Shown here: positions 32,575-41,001 of the stretch, piece after piece
How positions within the stretch are numbered: position 1 is the first letter of the stretch
How the letters are laid out: each line of letters opens with the position of its first letter
DNA from: an uncultured Bilophila sp.
GTDB lineage: Bacteria > Desulfobacterota > Desulfovibrionia > Desulfovibrionales > Desulfovibrionaceae
Direction of reading: 5' to 3'
Length of the DNA stretch: 50,977 bases
Assembly (NCBI GenBank): GCA_902373525.1
Contig: CABKMN010000013.1
Span: forward strand, 1-50,977
The notes under the pieces: model-generated
Database searches by the model: none
Told to the model about the DNA's origin: nothing
Seen by the model: the letters and a program-made list of their open reading frames with translations, nothing else
Translations under genes and position numbers: made by a program

Positions 32575-33090
32575 ATGATGAAGAAACGCTTCCCGCCCCC
32601 GCCGGAGGTCGTGCAGCGCGCCCGGTGCTGCCTCGCGCTGCGGCTCCTGCGGGCCTACGTCGATGTCATGGGCAAGACCCACGACCACCGGTTCGACGAC
32701 CTCATGGACAAAATCCGGCACTGGCTCGGGGAATGCGAGGAGATGCTGGAGCGGCGGCCGGTGTCCAACCGGACAGACTCGGAGCTCATCGAAAAGCTGC
32801 GGATCGTCCTTTCCCGCATCGACTGCGGACCGCAAAAATCCCCGCGCGAACAGTACACCCACTGGGGCGCGGCAATCTTCTGCGCCCATACCCTGCTCGT
32901 GGACGTCCGGGCCACATGCCCGGTCTGGTACGGGAAGGCGGTTCGCCGCAAGAACGCCGCGGGCGCCATCACGAACCGCTATCCGTGGCGGTATCTTTAC
33001 ACGGTCGTGGAACGCCTCGCCGAAGGGCTGGAAGCCACCATTCCCGAGACGGCGGAACTGGGAACCAAACTCTATATGGAGGTGGCCTGA
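32575..33090 (+). CDS. Phage protein of unknown function
   Basis: The 171-aa protein starts MMKKRFPPPPEVVQRARCC at ATG 32575 with AGGAG upstream. It is helical, Arg-rich and has HDHRFDDLMDKIRHWLGE and EQYTHWGAAIFCAHTLLVD segments. Its stop overlaps the next gene's ATG. It shares strand and packing with the integrase side of the prophage, which shows that array 1 is flanked by phage genes on both sides. Confidence 0.6.
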   Translation: MMKKRFPPPPEVVQRARCCLALRLLRAYVDVMGKTHDHRFDDLMDKIRHWLGECEEMLERRPVSNRTDSELIEKLRIVLSRIDCGPQKSPREQYTHWGAAIFCAHTLLVDVRATCPVWYGKAVRRKNAAGAITNRYPWRYLYTVVERLAEGLEATIPETAELGTKLYMEVA

Positions 33091-33389
33091 TGGAACCGGA
33101 ACTGCTGAAGACCAGAGAGCTCCCCTTCATCCTCAACATGCCAGAAAAGAAGGCCCGCAAGGTTCTCGCCGCCCACGGCGTCCAGCCCGTGGACCTCGGC
33201 CCCGGACGCGGGGACGGCTTGCGCTGGCATCGTCGCGCCGTTATGACGGTGATCGACACATTACATGCTGAGGCTCAGGCAAAGGCAGGAGTTCCCAAGC
33301 GACGACGACAGCCCAAAACATCAGGGTGCGTCATCGGAAAATCCGCAAAGGAACTTTTCGCAGAGTTCAATATGGAGGCCGTCCAGTAG
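33090..33389 (+). CDS. Small DNA-binding-like protein (excisionase-type position)
   Basis: The 99-aa protein contains LLKTRELPFILNMPEKKARKVLAAHGVQP, resembling the winged-helix of MerR/Xis-like proteins (LPFIL...KKARKVL), and a basic C-terminus. Its place directly before the integrase suggests an excisionase or directionality factor. Inferred from position. Confidence 0.5.
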   Translation: MEPELLKTRELPFILNMPEKKARKVLAAHGVQPVDLGPGRGDGLRWHRRAVMTVIDTLHAEAQAKAGVPKRRRQPKTSGCVIGKSAKELFAEFNMEAVQ

Positions 33390-33426
33390 CGGCTGGCACG
33401 GCCCCTTTGCTCAGGAGCTGCTCAGT

Positions 33427-34524
33427 ATGGCTATCAGACAGAGGAAAGGCCGCAGAAAGCCGTGGGAAGTGTACTGGAACAACCCCTTTACGCTCAAGCG
33501 TGAGTCACTTTACGTCGAAACGGAGGAAGAAGCAAAAAAACAGGATGCACTCAAGAAGTTTCAGCTCAAGTATGAACGGGATTTCTTCCGACGGGAGGAA
33601 GCGGAAGCGCCGCAGGTGGAACATACCTTTGAATCCGCGTACTACCTGTTCCTGAAAGACAAGCGGTTCTCCGAAAGATCACTGAAAAGACATTTGAAGA
33701 ACATGAAGCGCTCGCTCGCCTTTCTGAAAGATACGCCTCTTTCCGATATTGATAATACGAAATTAAAGCAGCTGATGAGCCATTTCCTTTCTTTCGGGAT
33801 CAGGGCGTCGACCCTAAAAAGATGTATCGGACAGGTCTTTTCAGTCATCCGTTGGGCGTATCAAAACGAATTGCTGCGTGAGCTTCCAAGGATTCCCAAA
33901 CTTCCCCATATCGAATACGAGCACTTCATCCCTCCCACACAACAAGAGCTTGCTCTGGTGTTTGTCCATGCGCCGGAGCATGTCCGAAGAGTTGTCATCC
34001 TCGGCTCGCAAATGGGGATGCGTGTAGGACCGTCTGAGTTGTTTGGACTGGAGTGGTCAGATATCGACTTGGAAAACAAGGTGATACACCTACGCGCCGC
34101 CCAAAAGAACAAGGCGGAGCCTGTCAGGGATATTCCGATCAGGCAATCCCTCGTGGAGGAATTGAAGGCATGGCAAGAGGTCGATAGAGCAAAGAGGGTT
34201 GCATCTGTCATACATTATGGAGGAAAACCCGTAAAATGCATTCACGGAGCTTGGCATAGAACCCTCCTCCGTGCGGGTATACAGAGACGGATTCGCCCTT
34301 ATGACCTGCGCCATGCTTTTGTTACAGAGGCCATTGCCGCAGGCGTGGATATCGGGACTGTCGGAAAACTCGTGGGACACGCCAATCTGACGATGATCCT
34401 GAAGCACTATCAGCACGTCCTCAGCTCACAAAAAAGAGCCGCTGTGGAGGCAATCCCCGAACCGCAATATGTGGCAAAAAATATGTGGCAGTCCGAGAGT
34501 ACTCCCGAAAACATCAAGCAATAA
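33427..34524 (+). CDS. int: Tyrosine recombinase (prophage integrase)
   Basis: This 365-aa recombinase has an N-terminal AP2-like part (RKPWEVYWNNPFTLKRES), a SAM-like core-binding domain and a C-terminal catalytic domain: Arg in GSQMGMRVGPSELFGLEW, the RPYDLRHAFVTEA box, GHANLTMILKHYQHV with the terminal Tyr. It lies at the right edge of the prophage. The attachment site was not found; no tRNA gene is adjacent. Confidence 0.95.
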   Translation: MAIRQRKGRRKPWEVYWNNPFTLKRESLYVETEEEAKKQDALKKFQLKYERDFFRREEAEAPQVEHTFESAYYLFLKDKRFSERSLKRHLKNMKRSLAFLKDTPLSDIDNTKLKQLMSHFLSFGIRASTLKRCIGQVFSVIRWAYQNELLRELPRIPKLPHIEYEHFIPPTQQELALVFVHAPEHVRRVVILGSQMGMRVGPSELFGLEWSDIDLENKVIHLRAAQKNKAEPVRDIPIRQSLVEELKAWQEVDRAKRVASVIHYGGKPVKCIHGAWHRTLLRAGIQRRIRPYDLRHAFVTEAIAAGVDIGTVGKLVGHANLTMILKHYQHVLSSQKRAAVEAIPEPQYVAKNMWQSESTPENIKQ

Positions 34525-34539
34525 TCTGAAATAATTGGT

Positions 34540-34704
34540 CTATATTTTTACCTTTAGGGTAAAAAAAGCCCCCCATTCGGGGGCTTTCTCTTTCGCCTTG
34601 CGGCTGTACTGTGTTTTGTCCTTGTGTTTCCTGACGGACTTCGCCGTCTTTTTCCGCACCTTGGGTTCCGGCAGCACCAGAACCATCACCGTTTTGTTGT
34701 CCAT
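34540..34704 (-). CDS. 54-aa basic protein
   Basis: The frame starts at ATG 34704 with GGAGG 8 nt upstream and ends at TAG 34540. The product starts MDNKTVMVLVLPEPKVRKKT and is strongly basic. It runs through the terminator after the integrase gene. The ribosome site argues for a real gene; no family known. Confidence 0.4.
   Translation of the reverse strand: MDNKTVMVLVLPEPKVRKKTAKSVRKHKDKTQYSRKAKEKAPEWGAFFTLKVKI
34565..34587 (+). terminator. Integrase terminator
   Basis: AAAGCCCCC (34565-34573) pairs with GGGGGCTTT (34579-34587). It probably marks the right end of prophage transcription. Confidence 0.75.
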
Positions 34705-34911
34705 GGGATGTTCCTCCGTTGGGGGGATCGTATTTTGGGGGCCCTTGCCGTTGCCTTTACAGGTCCGTCCGCAGTGTGCCCATCGTTCGGCCCTCCTTTC
34801 TTCTGTTCAGTATAAAGGCACGCGCCACCGAGTCAAGCCGATTCGTATAAACAACCTTGTCCCGATGCTCGGTTGGCGTCGTCCCCGAAAAAAGGCTTCC
34901 GCGCGTGCAAG

Positions 34912-34970
34912 AACGTTTTACGCAGACGCGGCAGAAAAACGTTGACACGCGGCTCGGCATTATTTAATGA
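34912..34970 (+). promoter_or_regulatory. Promoter and dyad upstream of the RclC-like gene
   Basis: TTGACA (34942-34947) and TAATGA (34965-34970) are 17 bp apart. An 8-bp inverted repeat, AACGTTTT (34912-34919) and AAAACGTT (34936-34943), overlaps the -35 box by 2 bp and may be an operator. The region 34705-34911 has no supported gene. Confidence 0.55.
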
Positions 34971-35037
34971 ACGTTTATATAACAACGCGTCAGGAATCGG
35001 CGGACGACATCGTCCGCGCAAACTCAAGGAGTCACCC

Positions 35038-35610
35038 ATGTCATCCATCTTCGAAACCATGTCGCGTGCGGAATCGTGGGGCATCACCCTTACCCGGATC
35101 GGGATCATCGTCGTTCTGCTGTGGATAGGCGGGCTCAAGGTGACGCAGTACGAGGCGGAAGGCATCGTCCCCTTCGTCGCCAACAGTCCCGTCATGAGCT
35201 TCCTGATGGACCAGCCGCAGGACTACAAGGCGCACATGAACCTCGAAGGCAAGCTGGTCCCCGAAAACAAGGCGTGGCACGCCGAACACGGCACCTATTT
35301 CGCCAGCTACCTCATCGGCGCGATCATCGTTTCGCTCGGCATCCTGCTCTGCCTGCATCCGTGGTATCCGCAGGCCGCCGCCATAGGCGGGTTCCTCGTG
35401 TTCGGGATGGCCTTCGTCACCCTGTCGTTCCTCATCACCACCCCCGAAAGCTGGGTCCCGGCGCTCGGTGACGCCGACCACGGCTTCCCGTATCTCAGCG
35501 GACGCGGACGACTCGTCATCAAGGACGCCATCATGATGGGCGGCGCGCTGGTCGTCATGGCCGATTCGGCCAAGGCCTATCTCCGCAAGCGCGGCAAGAA
35601 GCAGGATTGA
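35038..35610 (+). CDS. RclC/YkgB-type membrane protein (DUF417)
   Basis: The 190-aa protein has four membrane helices and matches the RclC (YkgB) pattern: SWGITLTRIGIIVVLLWIGG, YEAEGIVPFVANSPVMSF, LVTLSFL-like (VTLSFLITTPESWVPALGD), HGFPYLSGRGRLVIKDAIM. RclC is part of the reactive chlorine resistance regulon in E. coli, where it works with RclA and RclB; those are absent here. AAGGAG precedes ATG 35038. Confidence 0.9.
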   Translation: MSSIFETMSRAESWGITLTRIGIIVVLLWIGGLKVTQYEAEGIVPFVANSPVMSFLMDQPQDYKAHMNLEGKLVPENKAWHAEHGTYFASYLIGAIIVSLGILLCLHPWYPQAAAIGGFLVFGMAFVTLSFLITTPESWVPALGDADHGFPYLSGRGRLVIKDAIMMGGALVVMADSAKAYLRKRGKKQD

Positions 35611-35701
35611 TCTCCGACGGGTCCGGGCCTTCCCGGACAGGCTCCACCCAATGGTCGTTTGAGGATAAACGGAATCCCCATGCGCGGCATGGGCTTTTCC
35701 G

Positions 35702-35744
35702 AACACGAAAAGACGAGGCGCAGGCCCCGTCTTTCGTGTTTTTC
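35702..35744 (+). terminator. Terminator after the RclC-like gene
   Basis: AACACGAAA and TTTCGTGTT form the outer stem, with GACG/CGTC inside, followed by T residues. A smaller hairpin CCCATGC/GCATGGG precedes it at about 35677-35693. Confidence 0.7.
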
Positions 35745-35787
35745 TCAAAAACGTACTCTTTCTACACAGGTAATAAGGGTACATCGC

Positions 35788-36175
35788 CTTCTGGACCGCC
35801 TTCGCGGCGGACAACGTTGACGCCGAGGAGCTTTCAATCCGGTTCATCTTCTAAACCGCCTTCACGGCGGACAACTCTGAACCCACTGGGCAGGAAAACC
35901 ATCAGGACTTCTAAACCGCCTTCGCGGCGGACAACTGCTCGATATCCGGGTCACGGAAGCGATGCACCTTCTAAACCGCCTTCGCGGCGGACAACAGGGT
36001 GGCGAGCCCGTCCGTCCGTATGCGGACCTTCTAAACCGCCTTCGCGGCGGACAACGGCAAAGATGAAGACATGCCGCCCGCCGAAAACTTCTAAACCGCC
36101 TTCGCGGCGGACAACATAACATGGCTGCTGAAGTGTGCCCGTGCTGCCTTCTAAACCGCCTTCGCGGCGGACAAC
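35788..36175 (-). CRISPR. CRISPR array 2, type I-F, next to the cas operon
   Basis: Seven 28-bp repeats and six spacers of exactly 32 bp. Repeat starts (+): 35788, 35848, 35908, 35968, 36028, 36088, 36148. In crRNA sense the repeat begins GTTGTCCGCC, with loop GCGAA, and ends TTTAGAAG. The terminal repeat at 35788 has a GG change near its end and the repeat at 35848 has one loop variant, placing the leader at the cas1 side. The repeat differs from array 1 at 2-3 positions. Confidence 0.97.
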
Positions 36176-36272
36176 GAGAAATACTGAAGCCAAGTACCCA
36201 TTTCTTCAAGATGTTACGTCAAAAACCGCATTGCGGACTTCGTTCTTGCGTTCCGTTCGCAACTTTTTGATA
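36176..36272 (-). promoter_or_regulatory. Leader of CRISPR array 2
   Basis: AT-rich 97-bp segment between cas1 and the first repeat. GACTTCGTT at 36236, 61 bp from the repeat, is shared with leader 1, followed by GTTC and CAACT. Confidence 0.75.
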
Positions 36273-37226
36273 TTACATATCTTTCGTACAAAGCTCCTTC
36301 ATGAAGCCGAAAAGGAAGTCCAGCACCTCGGCCTCCTGACAGCGTTCGATGAGGCTTTGGCGGAAGTCCTTTTGCGTATCGCCCGCTTTGGCGCATTCAA
36401 ACGCCAGCGGCATGACGTAGCCGTCCTTGATCACATCCGCAAGGTCAAAGACCAGTGCGCCGCGCCGCGTTTTCCCGTGCAGGAGGGGCATGGCGAAGCT
36501 GATGCCGAGGCCGCAGAGCGTCACGGCGGCGTATCCATAGGCGATGTAGTTGCCGTGATCGAGGAAGCCGTTGCACAGGTCGGCTGCCGACGCCGAACGC
36601 CGCGCCCCCTCTTCGCGGGCGAACGGAAAACCGTGCCCCTTGGCCAGATCGGCATAGAGCCACTTGGCCCAGCGCGCCTCGGCAAGCAGCAGCTCCTGAA
36701 CGTCTCCGGCCTGCTCCAGCTCCGAACGGAAACGCTCCAGCGCGGTATCCGCAAGCGTGATGCCCAGCGCTTGCAGGTGGCCGTTTTCTCGCCAGCATTC
36801 CGCCGTCACCTGTGCGCGCCCCCTGAGGAAACAGCGGGCCTTCTCCATACGCCGCGCGGGGTCGAACCACATTTCCGCCCACGCCTGCATATACTCCGTG
36901 GGGCGGTACTCGCTCTGCGGAGTCATGAAGGCGACGTCGCACACGCCGAACAGCGGCGATCCTCCCGTTCCGCAAAAGCCGACCACCACATTGGACGCGG
37001 CCATTCGCCGCATGGCCGCGTCCGTAATGGAGGTCCCCTTGCCCAACAACAGAAACGCCGTATTCCGCTCGGGGATATTGAACATCTGCTCGAACGCGCC
37101 CCCGTCCTGCGTCAGGTAGACGATGCGGTCGTCCTGCTGCACCACGCGGGCGTGTTCCAGATAGAAGACGTTGGCCCGCTTGGAGAGCAGGAGCGGCCTC
37201 GGTTCGGTCCGCTTCCTCACACCCAT
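36273..37226 (-). CDS. cas1: Cas1, type I-F integrase
   Basis: The 317-aa protein starts MGVRKRTEPRPLLLSKRANV at ATG 37226, with the I-F Cas1 signatures YLEHARVVQQDDRIVYLTQ, FNIPERNTAFLLLGKGTSIT, NVVVGFCGTGGSPLFG and later GNYIAYGYAAVTLCGLGISF. It integrates spacers together with the Cas2 domain of Cas2-3. It overlaps cas6f by 10 bp at the end of the operon, next to array 2, whereas I-F cas1 is normally the first gene. Confidence 0.95.
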   Translation of the reverse strand: MGVRKRTEPRPLLLSKRANVFYLEHARVVQQDDRIVYLTQDGGAFEQMFNIPERNTAFLLLGKGTSITDAAMRRMAASNVVVGFCGTGGSPLFGVCDVAFMTPQSEYRPTEYMQAWAEMWFDPARRMEKARCFLRGRAQVTAECWRENGHLQALGITLADTALERFRSELEQAGDVQELLLAEARWAKWLYADLAKGHGFPFAREEGARRSASAADLCNGFLDHGNYIAYGYAAVTLCGLGISFAMPLLHGKTRRGALVFDLADVIKDGYVMPLAFECAKAGDTQKDFRQSLIERCQEAEVLDFLFGFMKELCTKDM

Positions 37227-37792
37227 GCCAGTTCCGGCAGGCTGAAGGGGCGGCTCGTCACGCTGAACCCGTAGCCGTTGGGCGTGCAGTCCTCCCGCTG
37301 CGGCTCTCCCGGCTCGCGGTTCACCACCAGCGAGAACCGCTGCCCCGTTTCCGCGCTGTGCAGGATGAAATAGGTCATCCCGGCCCGGCGGGCCTCCTGC
37401 ATGCGCCGTTTCCGCAATTGCCCGTGCGCCTCTTCGTGGCGATCCGACGACAACGAAGGTATCCGGTATCTGACGAACCGCGTCCATTTCCCGTCAAAAT
37501 CGGCGGGAACCGCACGCGGATAGATCAGGCGCGCGTAATCGCGGAACCACGGTCGCGCAAGCGAATTCTCCGCCAGCCAGTCCAGATCGTCGCGGGATGA
37601 GGCGAACACCCGCAGCGCGAACCGCTGCGGCTCCGGGCCGGGAAAGGCTACGGCAAACGTTCCGGGACGCTGGGAAAACAGGCCGTGCAACTGGCCCAGT
37701 ATGCCGTTCCGCAGCATGGCCCCGCTCGCCCCCGTGTCGCCCCCCACGAGCAGCGGCATGGCGTCGCAATACCATTGGGGCAGCATGATCAT
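37217..37792 (-). CDS. cas6f: Cas6f (Csy4) crRNA endoribonuclease
   Basis: The 191-aa protein starts MIMLPQWYCDAMPLLVGGD. It has the probable catalytic His of the LHGLF segment (about residue 31), LARPWFRDYARLIYPRAVP-type motifs, RYRIPSLSSDRHEEA and a C-terminal GFSVTSRPFSLPELAWV. It cleaves the CCGCC/GGCGG repeat hairpin 3' of the stem and stays bound to crRNA. Start overlaps cas7f stop (ATGA). Confidence 0.9.
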   Translation of the reverse strand: MIMLPQWYCDAMPLLVGGDTGASGAMLRNGILGQLHGLFSQRPGTFAVAFPGPEPQRFALRVFASSRDDLDWLAENSLARPWFRDYARLIYPRAVPADFDGKWTRFVRYRIPSLSSDRHEEAHGQLRKRRMQEARRAGMTYFILHSAETGQRFSLVVNREPGEPQREDCTPNGYGFSVTSRPFSLPELAWV

Positions 37793-38850
37793 TCACTCCC
37801 CGAAAAGACGCCGCCGCGGATGATGCACGCCAGCAGGAACAGCCCTTCGGGCGTCGCGGGGTCCAGTTCGCCCACGCGCAGCATCAGCTTGAAGCCCGAC
37901 GCCTCGCCCTTGTTGCGGAAGAACTCCTGCGCATCGAGGCTCGCGCCGTTGGGCTCCACGGGCAGGGGGATGCCGCGTTCCCCATAGGCGGGGTACCATG
38001 TGTCGATGGTGCGCAGGGCGTTGCCGATTTTCTGGTCGCGCAGGGCCGCCTGCCCCATGATGCGCACGCTGTGCTGATCCTGATTGTCCGGCACGCCGCC
38101 CACGCAGTACAACGGACGGGCAAACCCGCGCGCCTTGTTTTCAAGGTAGTTCTGGGAAGGGAAGACCTCCGCCGCGCCGCCGAGGCCCAGATCGACGCGG
38201 GCGGTCACGCGCAGTTCCGTTTGCGGATCGCCCTTCCAGCCCCGCGCCAGCACCTCGGCCACCGCGCGCTCGTCGGCGCTCACGCCGTCAAAGCTGTTGA
38301 AGGGCGTCTGCAAGGCGTCGAACGTCTTTTTCCCCCCGGTGGGCAGAGCCACCTCCACCGTGGCGGTCTGGGCCACGGTCCGGTTACGCCACAGGAAACG
38401 CCCGTTGGCGATATTGCGCACATACCGGCAGGCGAGCTGATCCAGCGCGTCACCCTCCTTGGCCCGGCGCACGAACGCCATCAGATCGTCCTTGAACGCG
38501 TTCAGATCGCTCATGGAATCCTTCTGTCCCGGCGCGCACGCGAACAGCGCCTTCTCCACATCCATGCCGCGCAGGTTGAAGCGCACCAGCAGGGCCGTGG
38601 CATCGGCGGCCAGCTTGGCGCTGTCCGTGGTCTGGATGTTGGAGACTTCCTCCCGCTTGGCGCTGGCGGAGGCGGCCTGCCCTTCCTTGCCGGCCTTGTT
38701 GATGTTCTGCGTGCCGCGGATGCCGTGCCGTATCACCCACAGCGGGCTCAGGCGTTCCCCGTCCAGCTCGTTGTAGAAAAGCCCGTCCGTCACCAGAAGG
38801 CAGCGCTGGAACGACAGCACGCCCGGCAGTTTGCTCAATTTCTTCGCCAT
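37789..38850 (-). CDS. cas7f: Cas7f (Csy3) Cascade backbone protein
   Basis: The 353-aa protein starts MAKKLSKLPGVLSFQRCLLV at ATG 38850. Conserved I-F Csy3 blocks are present: YVRNIANGRFLWRNRTVAQT, EVFPSQNYLENK, RDQKIGNALRTIDTWYPAYG and the final CIIRGGVFSG. Six copies coat the crRNA spacer. The frame upstream to 39261 only overlaps cas5f. Confidence 0.95.
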   Translation of the reverse strand: MAKKLSKLPGVLSFQRCLLVTDGLFYNELDGERLSPLWVIRHGIRGTQNINKAGKEGQAASASAKREEVSNIQTTDSAKLAADATALLVRFNLRGMDVEKALFACAPGQKDSMSDLNAFKDDLMAFVRRAKEGDALDQLACRYVRNIANGRFLWRNRTVAQTATVEVALPTGGKKTFDALQTPFNSFDGVSADERAVAEVLARGWKGDPQTELRVTARVDLGLGGAAEVFPSQNYLENKARGFARPLYCVGGVPDNQDQHSVRIMGQAALRDQKIGNALRTIDTWYPAYGERGIPLPVEPNGASLDAQEFFRNKGEASGFKLMLRVGELDPATPEGLFLLACIIRGGVFSGSE

Positions 38851-38860
38851 GTCTCTCTCC

Positions 38861-39694
38861 TTACATATCCTCAGGTTCCGCGTGTTCCTGCCGCAGCACG
38901 AACGCGCCCCGCCGATCATCCAGCCACACGGGACGCCAGAAGGCGTCTTCCGCGTCCGATTCCTTCCGCCATTGGCGCAGGGAACGGTACTGCACCATAC
39001 CCACCAGCGGCTCCGCGAACGCGTGCGCATAGCCGCCGCGCCCCCCGCTCCGGTGCTCGAAGGGCGTGATCGCCGCGTAGCCCACGCAGGCCGCCGACAG
39101 CCACGATCCGGCATCTCCCGGCGAGGGCAGCGCGCCCAGCGCCTCCACCAGCAGTTCGGCCTGATGCTTCTCCTTTCGTTCGAGCAGGTCCCGCCTGTCC
39201 ACGACGACGTAGCCGTTGTCGATGCCCCGGAACGCATCCTCCGGCGAATCTTCGAGGGCAATCTCGCCGTGTCCGGTCACAAGGCCGCCGGACAGCCGGG
39301 CCTGTTGCAGGAACGCCGCGGCTCCCGCCACGTCCTGCACCTGCTCCACCTCCCACACGACGCTCACGCGCAGGTGCGCGCAGGCCACGGGCTGCAAGGA
39401 AAGGGCGTGCGGGTTTTTTGAGGAATAGTCGCTGCCGTTGGCGGACTTGCCGAACGTGAACGCCGCCGACCGCCGCTGCTGCGGTGAAAAAACGCCGTAG
39501 AACGCCTGACCGAGCGGCTCGCGGTTATGATGGATCAGGGCCATGCCCGTCACCCTGGCCCCGCCTCCCAGATGGAAGCAGAGCGCCTGCCCGAGGCCGT
39601 AGGCCGCGAACACCGGCGGCCCCCCCACCAGAAAGGACGCCGCGAGCATGTTGGCGGTCTGCACCCGCACGCGGGGAAATACAAGATACCTCAT
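38861..39694 (-). CDS. cas5f: Cas5f (Csy2)
   Basis: The 277-aa protein matches the Csy2 pattern: LVFPRVRVQTANMLAASFLV, GGPPVFAAYGLGQAL, then ARLSGGLVTGHGEIAL. It is shorter than P. aeruginosa Csy2 (about 327 aa). It binds the crRNA 5' handle with Cas8f. Start overlaps the cas8f stop by 4 bp. Confidence 0.85.
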   Translation of the reverse strand: MRYLVFPRVRVQTANMLAASFLVGGPPVFAAYGLGQALCFHLGGGARVTGMALIHHNREPLGQAFYGVFSPQQRRSAAFTFGKSANGSDYSSKNPHALSLQPVACAHLRVSVVWEVEQVQDVAGAAAFLQQARLSGGLVTGHGEIALEDSPEDAFRGIDNGYVVVDRRDLLERKEKHQAELLVEALGALPSPGDAGSWLSAACVGYAAITPFEHRSGGRGGYAHAFAEPLVGMVQYRSLRQWRKESDAEDAFWRPVWLDDRRGAFVLRQEHAEPEDM

Positions 39695-41001
39695 CGGAAC
39701 GCCTCCTCTAAATCCCCCTCAATCGTCGCGGTCGCCGTCACGTCCAGAACCAGCATCCGGTTCCCCTTGGCGGATGGGGCCCGTTCCATGCCGCCGATCA
39801 CCAGCCACGCCATGGCGCGGGGCCATGCCGCGTCGCGCAGGGCGGGATCGAGCAGGCCGCGCAGCGCCGCCGGTTTCAGTCTGGGGCAGACCAGCGCCGC
39901 GGTCCCCGTTTCGGGGTTCGTCTCCTGCGGCAGCATGGCGGCGTATTCCAGCAGCGTGTCCCGCGCCTCGCTCGCCCGCTGCAGGACGATGGAGGCGATG
40001 GACTTCATAAACTGTTCCTCTTCCACCCGCGTCTCCATACGGGTTTTCCCCCGCAGGAGGGGGACGGAACCGTCCAGCCCATAGTTGCGGCGAAACGCCG
40101 CGTACGCGCTCAGAGCCTGACGCAACGGGCCGGGACAGGAAAAATCAAGAGAAATCCCTTTATAATAAAAGGAAAAGGCGGCGCGCAGATCATCCGCGCT
40201 GCGCGGAGCGTCCACGAAGAGGGGACGTTGCATGACCCGTACCAGCCCGCCCACATTCTGGGGATTGGAGCCGCCGATGCCGAACTGCGCCTGCCGCAGC
40301 TTGCGTATCGCCGGACGGGAGGCGCCCCCGGCCTCCTCGTCTTCCTGTTCGGATGGTTTCTTCGCCTCGTCCGCGTCGTCCTTCTCGGGCTGTTTCTTCA
40401 CCTCGTCCGCGTCGTCCTTCTTGGACTGTTTCTTCGCCTCCTCGCAGGCGGCGTTGTGCCGGGACACCAGCCCGTGTTCCTTCTCGAACAGCAGTTCGCA
40501 GACGCCGCCCGCCGTGATGGGCGTCATGGACACATACCCGCCCTCCGCCCCGTCTTTGGGGATCAGGATTTGGCGCAGGCGGTGATCCACATGCTCCACG
40601 CCCACGCTGAACGCCGAGGACAGCGCCTCGCTCATGGCCCCCTCAATGGCGGCGCGTTCCTCGGGCGAGGCGGCCTCCGCAAAGGTGTCGCCGCGCACCG
40701 CCGCGTTCACCTGCTTGCAGATGCCCGCCACCGCCGCGCCGCCCTTGCCGTAGTCCAGCGAAAGGGACACGCCCCGCGCCATCAGCGTCCGGGCCGAGAC
40801 GTAGGGGGCGTCCAGCGCGTCGTCCGGCGACAGCCGCACCCCCACGAGCGCGGCGTTGGAATTGACCGTCTTCGAGCTGAAGTGGACAAGCTCCGCAATC
40901 GCATGCCGATAGGTTTCCGGCGGATACGCCTTCCACGGCTTTTCGTTTTTGGACGCGTGCTCCTGTGGTACGCCGTCCGCCTCCACGTTGGGTTCAGTCA
41001 T
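39691..41001 (-). CDS. cas8f: Cas8f (Csy1) large subunit, diverged
   Basis: The 436-aa protein starts MTEPNVEADGVPQEHASKNE at ATG 41001, overlapping cas2-3. Its length equals typical Csy1. The strongest family mark is QAQFGIGGSNPQNVGGL, matching the KFGGxxPQNI motif of Csy1, followed by a helical bundle. Between about residues 185 and 225 it has a charged 12-residue tandem repeat (KKQSKKDDADEV and variants). It recognises PAM and the 5' handle. Identification rests also on operon position. Confidence 0.85.
   Translation of the reverse strand: MTEPNVEADGVPQEHASKNEKPWKAYPPETYRHAIAELVHFSSKTVNSNAALVGVRLSPDDALDAPYVSARTLMARGVSLSLDYGKGGAAVAGICKQVNAAVRGDTFAEAASPEERAAIEGAMSEALSSAFSVGVEHVDHRLRQILIPKDGAEGGYVSMTPITAGGVCELLFEKEHGLVSRHNAACEEAKKQSKKDDADEVKKQPEKDDADEAKKPSEQEDEEAGGASRPAIRKLRQAQFGIGGSNPQNVGGLVRVMQRPLFVDAPRSADDLRAAFSFYYKGISLDFSCPGPLRQALSAYAAFRRNYGLDGSVPLLRGKTRMETRVEEEQFMKSIASIVLQRASEARDTLLEYAAMLPQETNPETGTAALVCPRLKPAALRGLLDPALRDAAWPRAMAWLVIGGMERAPSAKGNRMLVLDVTATATIEGDLEEAFR

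Noticed and set aside
31827..32576. ORFs reading through CRISPR array 1
   Set aside because: They translate the repeat units periodically and are not genes.
34525..34940. Possible tRNA or attachment site next to the integrase
   Set aside because: No cloverleaf or duplicate of a flanking core could be found; the left end of the prophage is outside the window.
31822..36175. Self-targeting spacers
   Set aside because: By eye no spacer of either array was found to match other parts of the window, but the check was not exhaustive, so no claim is made.
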